Numbered from the stretch's first letter, positions 1-6,536 are shown. The stretch: 10,090 bases of DNA from Pseudomonadota bacterium (GCA_023430145.1 JAEZCD010000414.1:1-10090), one strand, 5' to 3'. Notes: generated from the letters alone by a model not told the origin. Program-made: numbers and translations.

Positions 1-74
1 GGGCCGGCCAGCGCCGCCGCGCCGGGAAGCCAGCAGGCCAGGCAGATCGCGAGGGCGGGCCAGCGGAGCGTCAT
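1..74 (-). CDS. bcsB: Cellulose synthase periplasmic subunit BcsB (N-terminal fragment)
   Basis: Only the first 24 codons are in the window; the gene continues beyond position 1. The ATG at 74-72 overlaps the TGA of bcsA (73-71) in an ATGA arrangement, which implies translational coupling. The visible residues begin MTLRWPALAICLACWLPG and continue into an alanine-rich stretch, which reads as a Sec signal peptide with a short basic start, a hydrophobic core and small residues near the expected cleavage site. In known operons BcsB directly follows bcsA; it is a periplasmic, membrane-anchored protein that guides the nascent glucan and is required for BcsA activity. The identification rests on position, overlap and signal peptide, not on any BcsB domain, because none is in view. 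Confidence 0.78.
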   Translation of the reverse strand, partial: MTLRWPALAICLACWLPGAAALAG

Positions 75-2263
75 CGCTCGACCTCGGCGGCGTGCCCCTC
101 GTAGCCCGGCGACCGCCGCTTCTGGAAGCCGAGAAGATAGCCGAGCGCGCGGCCGGTCTGGTAGATCGACATGGCGAGGAACATCACCGTGCCGCGCAGC
201 ACGCCGATGTTGACGCGGCGCGACTTCTGGAACTCCTCCCACTGCTTGGAATTGGCGAACAGAAGATCGGCGATCAGCCGGTGATGGATCGCTTCGCGGG
301 TCAGGAACTGGCAGCCGAGATGGACGCCGTCGGCCCGGATGTCGATGCGGCGGATGACGAGCGGCAGCTCGGCCGGCGGAATGTCCGCATAGGGCTTGAA
401 AGTGATGCTGGTCAGCGAGCCGACGCGGAGCTTGTCGACGAGGTTGCCCGCCGGGCGGATGCTGGCGCCGCCGACGGAGACGTTCTCGATCGTCGCCGGC
501 TCGCGCTCGTCGCCGTAGATCATCTCGCAGCGGCGCGCCACCTGGACGCGATGGCTCTGGCGCGGATTGCCGCGCTCGGAGACGACGCCGAGCGCACAGC
601 CGACCATGACGAGGTTCAGCACCGACCAGCCGGCGACGACGAGCGTCAGGTCGGCGCGATAGGGCTCGTAGACGACCCGCCAGGCGGCTACGGCGAGCGA
701 GGCGACCAGTATTCCGAAGATGATGAAGAACGGCATGCCGATCTCGGAGATGCGGCTCTCCGCGACCGCCTCGCCCTTGGCCGTCACCTTGAAGGTCGGC
801 TGCTTCGGATTGGCGATCACCGACAAGAGCGCCGGAAACAGATAGACCGACTGCAGCAGCTCGTAGAGCTCGGAGATCCACGGCCACCGGTAGCGGCCAT
901 AGATGTAGTTCTGCATCATCAGGTTGACGATCATGTAGGTCGAGGTGTAGGCGAGGAACTCCGCACCCGACGCATTGAATATCTCGAGGCCGAAGAAGAG
1001 ATAGAACAACGGCGATATCAGGAAGATGATTCTGGAGATCGGGAACAGCCAGAACATCGTGCTCGACATGTAGCACAGCCGCTGCGAGAGGCTGAGGCCG
1101 CGCTTCAGGGGTGGGAAGCGGAAGCGCAGGATCTGCATCATCCCCTGCGCCCAGCGGGTCCGCTGGCCGACGAAGGAGGCGAAGGTGTCGGGCTGCAGGC
1201 CGGCGATCAGCGGCTTGTCGACGTAGATGCTGCTCCAGCCGCGCGAATGCAGCTCGAGCGCGGTCTCGCAGTCCTCGGTGATGCTGATGCCGGAGAAGCC
1301 GTTGGTCGACTCGAGCGCCCGGCGCCGCAGCACCGCCGCCGAGCCGCAGAAGAAGGCGGCGTTCCACTTGTCGAGGCCGCGCTGGATGATGCCGTAGAAC
1401 ATCTCGTTCTCGGACGGCATGCGCTCGAAGGTGCCGAGATTGCGCTCGAGCGGATCGGGATTGATGAAGAAGTGCGGCGTCTGCACGAGGAACAGTTTTG
1501 GCTCGCCCTCGAAGAAGCCGACCGTCTCCTTCAGGAAGTCGCGTGCCGGCGCGTGGTCGGCGTCGAACACGGCGACGAGCTCGCCGTTCGAGTGCTCGAG
1601 GCCGTTGTTGAGATTGCCGGCCTTGGCGTGGACGTTGCGCGCCCGCGTCAGGTAGTTGACCTCGAGGTCGGCGCAGAGCTGCTGCAGCTCGCGGCGCCGC
1701 TTCTGGGCGGTGACGGCGGTGGCCGCATCGTCGGACTCGCACTTCTGGTCGGTGCCGCCGTCGTCGAGCAGCCAGACGGTGAACCGGTCGGCGGGATAGT
1801 CCATGCCCTTGGCGGCGGCGAGCGTCGTCGCCAGCAGGCGCGCGTCCTCGTTGTAGGACGGGACGAAGACGTCCACCGTCGGGAGCCGGTTCTCCGGCAG
1901 CTGCGGGCTGCGCCGCGGCGGCAGCGGGAAGGCGACCACGAACAGCGACAGGGCCAGCATCGCCACGCTGTACATCTCGGCGAGGTAGAGCAGGACACCG
2001 GGAATGAAGTTCTCGAGCTCGCTCGCCGGCGGCAGCGTACTGCTGGTGCGCCAGTAGACGTAGCGCAGCACGATCGCCGTGCCGAGCGCCAGCGCGACGA
2101 GGCGCCAGACTCCTTCGGGCCGCGTGATCTTCAGGAGGATCATCGCCCCGAGCACGATCGAGCCGGCGATCAGATGCGCCTGCAGGCTGATCGGCAGCGT
2201 AATGAGGAAGATCACCACCGTGGCGGCTACTGCCCAGATCAAGGTGAGGAGAATTCTACGCAT
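71..2263 (-). CDS. bcsA: Cellulose synthase catalytic subunit BcsA (UDP-forming), with PilZ domain
   Basis: Family 2 processive glycosyltransferase of the inner membrane that polymerises UDP-glucose into beta-1,4-glucan and extrudes it. Numbering is from the ATG at 2263 (730 residues). Four hydrophobic segments (about 3-112) precede the cytosolic GT domain with DDGGTD (167-172), the DAD metal-binding motif (234-236), FFCGS (304-308), TED with the catalytic base (329-331) and QRTRW (367-371) for the acceptor end. Further membrane segments lie at about 398-561, interrupted by the gating-loop motif FKVTAKG (491-497). The PilZ domain shows RQSHR (568-572) and NVSVGG (594-599), the RxxxR and [DN]xSxxG signatures of cyclic di-GMP binding, so allosteric activation is expected. 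A C-terminal helix follows. Start choice: the ATG at 2263 has AGGTGGGA just upstream and sits right before the first membrane helix. An in-frame ATG at 2338 would add 25 residues and has a GAGG ten bases upstream; it cannot be excluded. The stop overlaps the bcsB start. Confidence 0.96.
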   Translation of the reverse strand: MRRILLTLIWAVAATVVIFLITLPISLQAHLIAGSIVLGAMILLKITRPEGVWRLVALALGTAIVLRYVYWRTSSTLPPASELENFIPGVLLYLAEMYSVAMLALSLFVVAFPLPPRRSPQLPENRLPTVDVFVPSYNEDARLLATTLAAAKGMDYPADRFTVWLLDDGGTDQKCESDDAATAVTAQKRRRELQQLCADLEVNYLTRARNVHAKAGNLNNGLEHSNGELVAVFDADHAPARDFLKETVGFFEGEPKLFLVQTPHFFINPDPLERNLGTFERMPSENEMFYGIIQRGLDKWNAAFFCGSAAVLRRRALESTNGFSGISITEDCETALELHSRGWSSIYVDKPLIAGLQPDTFASFVGQRTRWAQGMMQILRFRFPPLKRGLSLSQRLCYMSSTMFWLFPISRIIFLISPLFYLFFGLEIFNASGAEFLAYTSTYMIVNLMMQNYIYGRYRWPWISELYELLQSVYLFPALLSVIANPKQPTFKVTAKGEAVAESRISEIGMPFFIIFGILVASLAVAAWRVVYEPYRADLTLVVAGWSVLNLVMVGCALGVVSERGNPRQSHRVQVARRCEMIYGDEREPATIENVSVGGASIRPAGNLVDKLRVGSLTSITFKPYADIPPAELPLVIRRIDIRADGVHLGCQFLTREAIHHRLIADLLFANSKQWEEFQKSRRVNIGVLRGTVMFLAMSIYQTGRALGYLLGFQKRRSPGYEGHAAEVER

Positions 2264-2342
2264 TCCCACCTGCTCGTAGAGCGCCGCCACGACGGCACGA
2301 CCATGCATCGCCGTTCGCCCACGGCGCGCCGCGGACATTATG

Positions 2343-2365
2343 ACCGACCCTCGTTAACGGTCGGT
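2343..2365 (-). promoter_or_regulatory. Inverted repeat in the bcsN-bcsA gap
   Basis: ACCGACC (2343-2349) and GGTCGGT (2359-2365) are perfect 7-bp complementary arms around a 9-base loop that contains the palindrome CGTTAACG (2352-2359). In bcsA mRNA this would be a hairpin about 80 bases upstream of the favoured ATG at 2263, or directly in front of the alternative ATG at 2338, where it would include the GAGG ribosome-binding-like sequence. There is no following T-run, so it is not a standard intrinsic terminator. It could tune bcsA expression relative to bcsN, or be a protein-binding site. The function is inferred; only the repeat is seen. Confidence 0.4.
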
Positions 2366-2388
2366 ACTATTAGCGCTTCAGGGAATTC

Positions 2389-3324
2389 TCAGTCGACCTC
2401 GGTGGCCGGCGGGGGCGGCACCACGGGATAGGCCGGGTCGCGGACGCCCTCGCCGACGCCGCGGCCGGTGGTGCGGCCACGCCGTGCGGCACCGGCTGCC
2501 GCCGCCTCGGAGTCGAGATCGCGGCCGAACTGCCCGTCGACGACGCTCGCCGGTCCGAGCGGGCCGATCGGGAGCACCGGCGCGCTCGGCTTGCCGAGGC
2601 TCGGCGATGGCGGCGCCGCCTCGCCGTAAGGGTTCCACGAATAGCTGCGGACATAGGCGTTGATGCTGAAATCGTACATCGAGGCCAGCAGCTCGGGCTC
2701 GGTCGCGCGGATGTCGCAGAACCGCAGGCGCACGGCGATCGCACCGCGCGGGCCCTCGATTATGTAGCGCGCCTGGTTCGGCACGATCCGCTGGAAGGCG
2801 TAGAGGCAGAGCTCGCCGCTTGCGGCGCGGCCGACGGCGTAGCCGAAGGGGCCGTAGCGGTTCTGAACATAGTAGTCGGCGAACTTCATCGGCACGCCGG
2901 GCAGCCGCTCGTTCATCTCCTTGCGCAGCGCCGGGCGGCCGAGCTCCCGGTCCGGCAGGGTGTCCTTGAGGCCGGGCTTCGGCTGCCGGTAGATGGTGAC
3001 GTGGAAGGCGTTCTGCCCCGGCACGGCGGACCGCGTGGCGATGGCGATCTCCTGCGCCACGGCGTTGGCGTATTTGGTCTCGACCAGCGCCAGCATGGCC
3101 GGGCCGCCGGGCGGCGGCGTCAGAAAGGCCTTCGTCAGCGGCGCGTGGACGCTCTGCGTCGCGGTGGCGATCGAGGAGGTGTCGTCGGAGAAGGAGGAGC
3201 AGCCGGCGGTGCCGGCGAAGAGTAGGAACATCGCCGGCACGCTCCGCGCGAACGGCCGACGACCTCGCCCCCATGCCTCCCGGCGGCGTTCGGCCTCGCT
3301 TCGACGCCGATCGCGAAGCGTCAT
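2389..3324 (-). CDS. bcsN: Cellulose biosynthesis protein BcsN, probable lipoprotein
   Basis: A 311-residue protein starting at the ATG 3324-3322, which follows GGGA at short spacing; a TTG eight codons upstream (3348) is a poorer start. An unusually long, arginine-rich N-terminus (1-30) leads into a hydrophobic stretch ending AGTAGC with Cys42, a lipobox-like site with Thr at -3, so lipid attachment is likely but not ideal. The central part (about 70-230) appears folded, with segments such as ALVETKYANAVAQEI, FADYYVQNRYGPFGYAVG and two further cysteines (173, 203). The tail (about 236-311) is a Pro/Gly/Ala/Arg-rich, probably disordered segment. I recognise the overall pattern as the BcsN family found at the head of rhizobial cellulose operons; its biochemical role is unknown. 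It is the first gene of the bcsN-bcsA-bcsB unit, and the operon position strongly supports the name. An ATG at residue 32 would give a more standard short lipoprotein signal. Confidence 0.87.
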   Translation of the reverse strand: MTLRDRRRSEAERRREAWGRGRRPFARSVPAMFLLFAGTAGCSSFSDDTSSIATATQSVHAPLTKAFLTPPPGGPAMLALVETKYANAVAQEIAIATRSAVPGQNAFHVTIYRQPKPGLKDTLPDRELGRPALRKEMNERLPGVPMKFADYYVQNRYGPFGYAVGRAASGELCLYAFQRIVPNQARYIIEGPRGAIAVRLRFCDIRATEPELLASMYDFSINAYVRSYSWNPYGEAAPPSPSLGKPSAPVLPIGPLGPASVVDGQFGRDLDSEAAAAGAARRGRTTGRGVGEGVRDPAYPVVPPPPATEVD

Positions 3325-3391
3325 TTTCCCTGTCCCGCCGCGAATCAAATGCCAGAATGCATTATGCTCTCCGAGGGCATCACCCCTATCG

Positions 3392-3406
3392 TTAACGGAT
3401 CGTTAC
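3392..3406. promoter_or_regulatory. CtrA-like binding site upstream of bcsN
   Basis: The sequence TTAA-N7-TTAC (TTAACGGATCGTTAC) matches seven of eight specified bases of the alphaproteobacterial CtrA consensus TTAA-N7-TTAA. On the minus strand the same bases form two TAACGAT heptamers eleven bases apart, one helical turn. The site lies about 70 bp upstream of the bcsN ATG. CtrA controls motility and surface polysaccharide genes in many alphaproteobacteria. The match is seen; binding is inference. Confidence 0.35.
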
Positions 3407-3462
3407 CTCCGGCTGCGGGCAAGGCTGCGCAGCAGGGCTAGGCAGACGAGGATATGGCGCAT
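3403..3462 (-). CDS. Possible 19-residue leader ORF upstream of bcsN
   Basis: The minus strand carries ATG at 3462-3460 with GGAGG nine bases upstream, and reads a basic-hydrophobic-basic peptide (MRHILVCLALLRSLARSRR) to a TAA at 3405-3403. The ribosome-binding sequence is better than that of any large gene here except the racemase. The peptide has one short hydrophobic core, so it could be a small membrane peptide, or a leader whose translation affects bcsN 78 bases downstream. It ends inside the CtrA-like site. No family is recognised, and chance cannot be excluded for an ORF this short. Confidence 0.28.
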   Translation of the reverse strand: MRHILVCLALLRSLARSRR

Positions 3463-3574
3463 GCTCCGATCCCTCCGAGAGGCCCGCCTTGCGACCCTGC
3501 CGCCGGCCCGAACGAGACCGGCGACGCGCGGGCATGGCGATGTGCACCCGAGCTGATCCGCAGCCGGCCCCGCG

Positions 3575-5260
3575 GTGCCCGACAGCCGTCGGCGGGCCTT
3601 GAGCCCTCCCGCCGACGATACCGCCGGCGAGCCGCGGACGGCGCGCCTGCTCGGACCCTCGATCGACGCGCGGTTGAGGCTGGCGACGATCGTCCTGTCG
3701 CTCGCGGCCTATCTCGCGCTCGAATGGCTGAGCTTCCTGCACGAGTTCGAGGGCCTGCCGGTCACGCCCTGGAACCCGGGATTGGGCGTGCTGTTCGGAC
3801 TGGTGCTGCTGTGGGGGCCGCGCTATGGCGGGCTGCTGTTCGCGGGCGTCGTGCTCGCCGAGACCTTCGTCCTGCAGACGCGGCTCGGCTGGCCGGTGGT
3901 GCTGGCCATCGCCGGTATCATCGGCGGCGTCTATACGACCACTGCCGCCGGCATGCGCTCGATGCTCGGCTTCGACGTGCGCGTCGACCGGCTGCGCGAC
4001 CTCGGCGTCCTTCTGCTATGCAGCAGCCTGGCGGCGCTGCTCGTCGGGCTGCTGCTGTCGGCGGTGCTGTTCTTCGATGCGCAGGCGAGCCCGTCCGAGA
4101 TCGGCACCGCGGCCCTGCAGCTCGTCGTCGGCGACGTGATCGGCATCGCCGTCATGACGCCGCTGGTGCTGCGCCTTGGCCACCTCGAGGCGACCGATCT
4201 CGCCCGCTTCAGGCATCGCGCCCCGGCGATCGAGCTCGTCCTGTTGTTCGCAGCGCTCGGCGGCGCGATCTGGATCGTGACCAGCTTCGTCACCGATTCG
4301 GAGTTCGAGTATTTCTACATCCTGTTCATACCGGTGGTGGCGGTCGCCGTCCGGCTCGGCTTCGACAGCGCCTGTCTCGCCCTCGCCGTGGTGCAGTTCA
4401 GCCTCGTCGCCGATCTGCATGCGGTCGAGGCCGACATTCGCGCCTTCACCGAGGTCCAGGCGCTCATGTTCGTGCTGACCGCCACCGGTCTCGTCGTCGG
4501 CGCCGCGGTCAGCGAGCGCTCGCGCGCGCAGGCGCGCCTGCAGGCGCTCGAGAGCAAGGCCGTGCGCGAATCGCGGCTGACGATCGTCAGCAGCATCACC
4601 TCGGCCCTGGCGCACGAGCTGAACCAGCCGATGACGGCGGCCCGCGCGCTGACGCGCTCGGCGCAGATGCTGATCGCCGCGCCCGAGCCCGATCTCGCCC
4701 GGGCGGAGATGAACCTCGGCAATGCCATCCTGCAGATCGACCACGCGGCCGCCGTGCTCCGCCGGGTGCGCGAATTCGTCAAGCGCGGCCGGCCGGCGGC
4801 GGGCATCGTCGACGTGCACGAGCTGCTCGAGGAGACGGTGCTCCTGACGCAGGCCGAAGCTCTCGCCGGCCATGTCGGCGTCGAGGTCGACGCGCCCGAG
4901 GGGCCGGTGGCCGTGACCGGCGACCGCACCCAGCTGCAGCAGGTGCTGCTCAACCTCGTCCGCAATGCGATCGATGCGGTCTCGCACACCCCCGAGCCGA
5001 CCATCCGCATCACCGTCCGCGCCTTGCCGGACGCGGTCGAGTTCGGCGTCCGCGACAACGGGCCCGGCCTGCCGGAAGAGATCCGCGACCGCCTCTTCGA
5101 GCCGCTGCGCAGCTCCAAGCGCGAGGGACTCGGCCTCGGCCTGGCGATCTGCTGGGCGATCGTCGAGGCGCATGGCGGCCGCATTCTCGTGCATGAGAGC
5201 GTCCCCGGCTCGACCGAGTTCCGCTTCACCATTCCGCTGCAACAGGACCAGAAGATCTAA
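3575..5260 (+). CDS. Sensor histidine kinase with MASE1 membrane domain, FixL-like kinase core
   Basis: A 561-residue inner-membrane kinase that should autophosphorylate on histidine and pass phosphate to the adjacent regulator. Residues about 32-310 contain eight or so hydrophobic segments with the WNPGLG and GDVIG features of MASE1 sensor domains (ligand unknown). A short linker (312-335) leads to the H-box LAHELNQP with His347, of the FixL/HPK4 type. The ATP-binding domain shows the N-box LLNLVRNAIDAV (458-469), DNGPGLP (494-500), LFEP (507-510) and GLGLGLAIC (518-526). There is no PAS domain, so unlike true FixL it has no haem oxygen sensor. The start is GTG at 3575; an in-frame TGA at 3554-3556 bounds it, and TTG at 3599 is the alternative. 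Neither has a clear ribosome-binding site. The stop is one base before the regulator start, so the two are co-expressed. Confidence 0.93.
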   Translation: MPDSRRRALSPPADDTAGEPRTARLLGPSIDARLRLATIVLSLAAYLALEWLSFLHEFEGLPVTPWNPGLGVLFGLVLLWGPRYGGLLFAGVVLAETFVLQTRLGWPVVLAIAGIIGGVYTTTAAGMRSMLGFDVRVDRLRDLGVLLLCSSLAALLVGLLLSAVLFFDAQASPSEIGTAALQLVVGDVIGIAVMTPLVLRLGHLEATDLARFRHRAPAIELVLLFAALGGAIWIVTSFVTDSEFEYFYILFIPVVAVAVRLGFDSACLALAVVQFSLVADLHAVEADIRAFTEVQALMFVLTATGLVVGAAVSERSRAQARLQALESKAVRESRLTIVSSITSALAHELNQPMTAARALTRSAQMLIAAPEPDLARAEMNLGNAILQIDHAAAVLRRVREFVKRGRPAAGIVDVHELLEETVLLTQAEALAGHVGVEVDAPEGPVAVTGDRTQLQQVLLNLVRNAIDAVSHTPEPTIRITVRALPDAVEFGVRDNGPGLPEEIRDRLFEPLRSSKREGLGLGLAICWAIVEAHGGRILVHESVPGSTEFRFTIPLQQDQKI

Positions 5261-5261
5261 G

Positions 5262-5876
5262 ATGGCCTCAGCCAAGGTATTCCTGATCGACGACCAGGAG
5301 TCCGTCCGCTCCGCACTCGGCGAGATGCTCGGCGTGTACGGTTTCGACGTCGAGACGTTCGCCTCGGCGACGGCCTTCCTCGGCAGTCACGCCGCCGCCG
5401 GCGCCGGCTGCATCGTCTCCGACGTGCGCATGCCCGGCATGGACGGGATCGAGCTGGTGCGCGAGTGCCAGCGCCGCGGCCTCGGCATGCCGGTGGTGCT
5501 GATCTCCGGCCATGCCGACGTGCCGATGGCGGTCGCCGCCATCAAGGCCGGCGCCGAGGACATGATCGAGAAGCCGATCGACGACGCGCAGCTCGTGGCG
5601 GCGATCAACCGCGGCCTTGCGCGCAACCTCGAGCGACGCAACCAGCTCGCCTCGGTGGAGGCCTTGAGCGGCCGCTTCGAGCAGCTGACGCAGCGCGAGG
5701 CGGAGGTCTTCGATCTCGTCGTCGAGGGACTGACGAGCCCCGCCATCGCCACCCGGCTCGGCATCAGCACGCGGACGGTCGAGAGCTATCGCGCCAAGGT
5801 GATGGACAAGATGCAGGCCGACAGCGTGGCCGCGCTCGTGCGCCAGGCGGTCCAGCTCGGACGCTCGTCTCCGTAG
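5262..5876 (+). CDS. FixJ/NarL-family response regulator, LuxR-type DNA-binding domain
   Basis: A 204-residue two-domain regulator. The receiver domain (about 4-118) has the acidic pair Asp10-Asp11, phosphoacceptor Asp54 in SDVRMPG, Ser82 in the SGHAD switch segment, and Lys104 in EKPI. A helical linker (118-138) is followed by a LuxR-type helix-turn-helix (about 139-197) containing LTQREAEV, GLTSPAIATRLGIS and RTVESYRAKVMDKM. This is the FixJ arrangement: phosphorylation releases or dimerises the DNA-binding domain, which then activates promoters. The ATG at 5262 is one base after the kinase stop; a longer reading of the same frame back into the kinase gene is spurious, because the receiver domain begins at this ATG. 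Targets are unknown; the palindrome downstream at 5960-5978 is a candidate. Confidence 0.95.
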   Translation: MASAKVFLIDDQESVRSALGEMLGVYGFDVETFASATAFLGSHAAAGAGCIVSDVRMPGMDGIELVRECQRRGLGMPVVLISGHADVPMAVAAIKAGAEDMIEKPIDDAQLVAAINRGLARNLERRNQLASVEALSGRFEQLTQREAEVFDLVVEGLTSPAIATRLGISTRTVESYRAKVMDKMQADSVAALVRQAVQLGRSSP

Positions 5877-5884
5877 AACTACGG
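5871..5884 (+). terminator. Weak hairpin at the end of the response regulator gene
   Basis: CCGTAG-AA-CTACGG forms six-base complementary arms that overlap the stop codon. Realistically it is a 5-bp stem with a GAAC loop. A second stem, GCCGAG (5915-5920) with CTCGGC (5928-5933), lies 30 bases further on. Neither is followed by a T-run, so termination is only a possibility. Confidence 0.22.
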
Positions 5885-5959
5885 CGGTACCTCCCCGAAT
5901 AGTCGATCGGCCGGGCCGAGGCATATTCTCGGCAAACGCTCCGACGTGTGACGACCCGT

Positions 5960-5978
5960 CGACGAATAGTATTCGTCG
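5960..5978. promoter_or_regulatory. Perfect 19-bp palindrome, candidate operator
   Basis: CGACGAATAGTATTCGTCG has two perfect 9-bp arms around one central base. It lies about 80 bp after the response-regulator stop and 39 bp before the ATG of the small membrane gene. The octamer CGAATAGT within it recurs at 5896-5903, at the start of the same gap. The AT-rich centre and symmetry fit a dimeric transcription factor better than an RNA hairpin, which would have almost no loop. An obvious candidate binder is the adjacent LuxR-type regulator; this is inference from proximity. Confidence 0.5.
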
Positions 5979-6017
5979 CGCGGACCGCCGACCGTCTATG
6001 CCTGACGGATCTCGGGA

Positions 6018-6341
6018 ATGGACCTCCGCAACCGCCACCGTACCGAGGCAGCCCGCCAACCCTCGCTGCAGAGCGTCGTCCAGATCGGGATCGCCGCCGT
6101 TCTCGCGATCGCGGTCCTGGCGCTGGTTCTCGCGCGGCTGCCGCACGGCCTCGTCCTGCCGGCCGTCGGCGCCGCGGCGCTGATCGCCGGAGCCGGGGTA
6201 GCGCTGTTCGCCTGGCTTTTCGGCAGTCCGCGCAAGCCCGACCGGATCTCGGCCTGGGATTTCGCCGGCGCGCTCCTGTTCGTGGGGTTCGCTGCGACCA
6301 TCCTGAGCCATCCGGAGCAGATCATGCAGCTCGCACTCTAG
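6018..6341 (+). CDS. Small membrane protein, three predicted helices, function unknown
   Basis: A 107-residue protein with a charged N-terminus (1-15) and hydrophobic helices at about 20-39, 46-68 and 79-96. A short basic loop, GSPRKPDR (69-76), separates helices two and three. The ATG at 6018 has a GGA eight bases upstream, a modest ribosome-binding site. I recognise the style (the RISAWDFAGALLFVGFAA segment resembles small hypothetical proteins in other Rhizobiales) but no named family. It lies after a two-component pair and before the TerC leader, all on the same strand, so it may be a target of the regulator. No catalytic residues are apparent. Confidence 0.72.
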   Translation: MDLRNRHRTEAARQPSLQSVVQIGIAAVLAIAVLALVLARLPHGLVLPAVGAAALIAGAGVALFAWLFGSPRKPDRISAWDFAGALLFVGFAATILSHPEQIMQLAL

Positions 6342-6358
6342 GAGTGAATTCTTAGAAC

Positions 6359-6536
6359 GCCAGACCGGGCCCCTCTGGCAGTCCTCACGGACTGCGATGT
6401 CGGCTGGAACACCTGAAAAGGCGTGGGCCCGTGAGTGTCGGCTGCACCGGAGATGGGTGCTGCCAGTCCTGGATCAAGTTCGACTGCCCAGGACGACACG
6501 ACCGACAGCCCCCGTCGCAAGCGATCGTCTAGGGGC
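6359..6536 (+). ncRNA. Structured 5' leader of terC, putative riboswitch-like element (terC RNA motif candidate)
   Basis: The 203-base gap before terC can form many strong helices. GCCAGA (6359-6364) pairs with TCTGGC (6374-6379). Then CAGTCC (6380... 6384 within GCAGTCC) pairs with GGACTGC (6389-6395) over a TCAC loop. ACACCT/AGGCGT (6409-6424) closes a GAAA tetraloop with one mismatch. A three-way junction follows: GTGTC (6435-6439)/GACAC (6495-6499); GGCTGCACC (6440-6448)/GGTGCTGCC (6456-6464) with one T-T mismatch; and GTCCTGG (6466-6472)/CCAGGAC (6488-6494). Only A6465 is left unpaired in the junction. A final stem covers the ribosome-binding site. Published comparative work describes a terC RNA motif upstream of terC genes in Alphaproteobacteria, and yybP-ykoY manganese riboswitches precede related genes. 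The GGGGAGUAG and AAGACC signatures of yybP-ykoY are not visible, so the terC motif or a new class is preferred. Pairings are seen in the sequence; the class and ligand are inferred. Confidence 0.66.
6508..6536 (+). promoter_or_regulatory. Stem sequestering the terC Shine-Dalgarno sequence
   Basis: GCCCC (6508-6512) is complementary to GGGGC (6532-6536), which contains the AGGGG ribosome-binding site (6531-6535) nine bases before the ATG at 6545. Inside the stem, TCG-CAAG-CGA (6515-6524) forms a small hairpin. Folding would block initiation, as in translational riboswitches. No T-run follows, so translational rather than transcriptional control is indicated. Confidence 0.55.

Noticed and set aside
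92..2431. A 779-codon open frame on the plus strand opposite bcsA
   Set aside because: It is antisense to a gene with complete catalytic motifs. Its product is a charged Arg/Ala/Glu/Asp-rich string without domains, the usual effect of GC-rich third positions.
3345..3380. An 11-codon ORF on the minus strand between the CtrA-like site and bcsN
   Set aside because: It is very short with no distinctive composition; an AGGG nearby is not enough support.
3454..5196. A 580-codon plus-strand frame overlapping the histidine kinase
   Set aside because: The translation is almost all Arg, Ala, Gly and Pro, whereas the overlapping frame carries every kinase motif.
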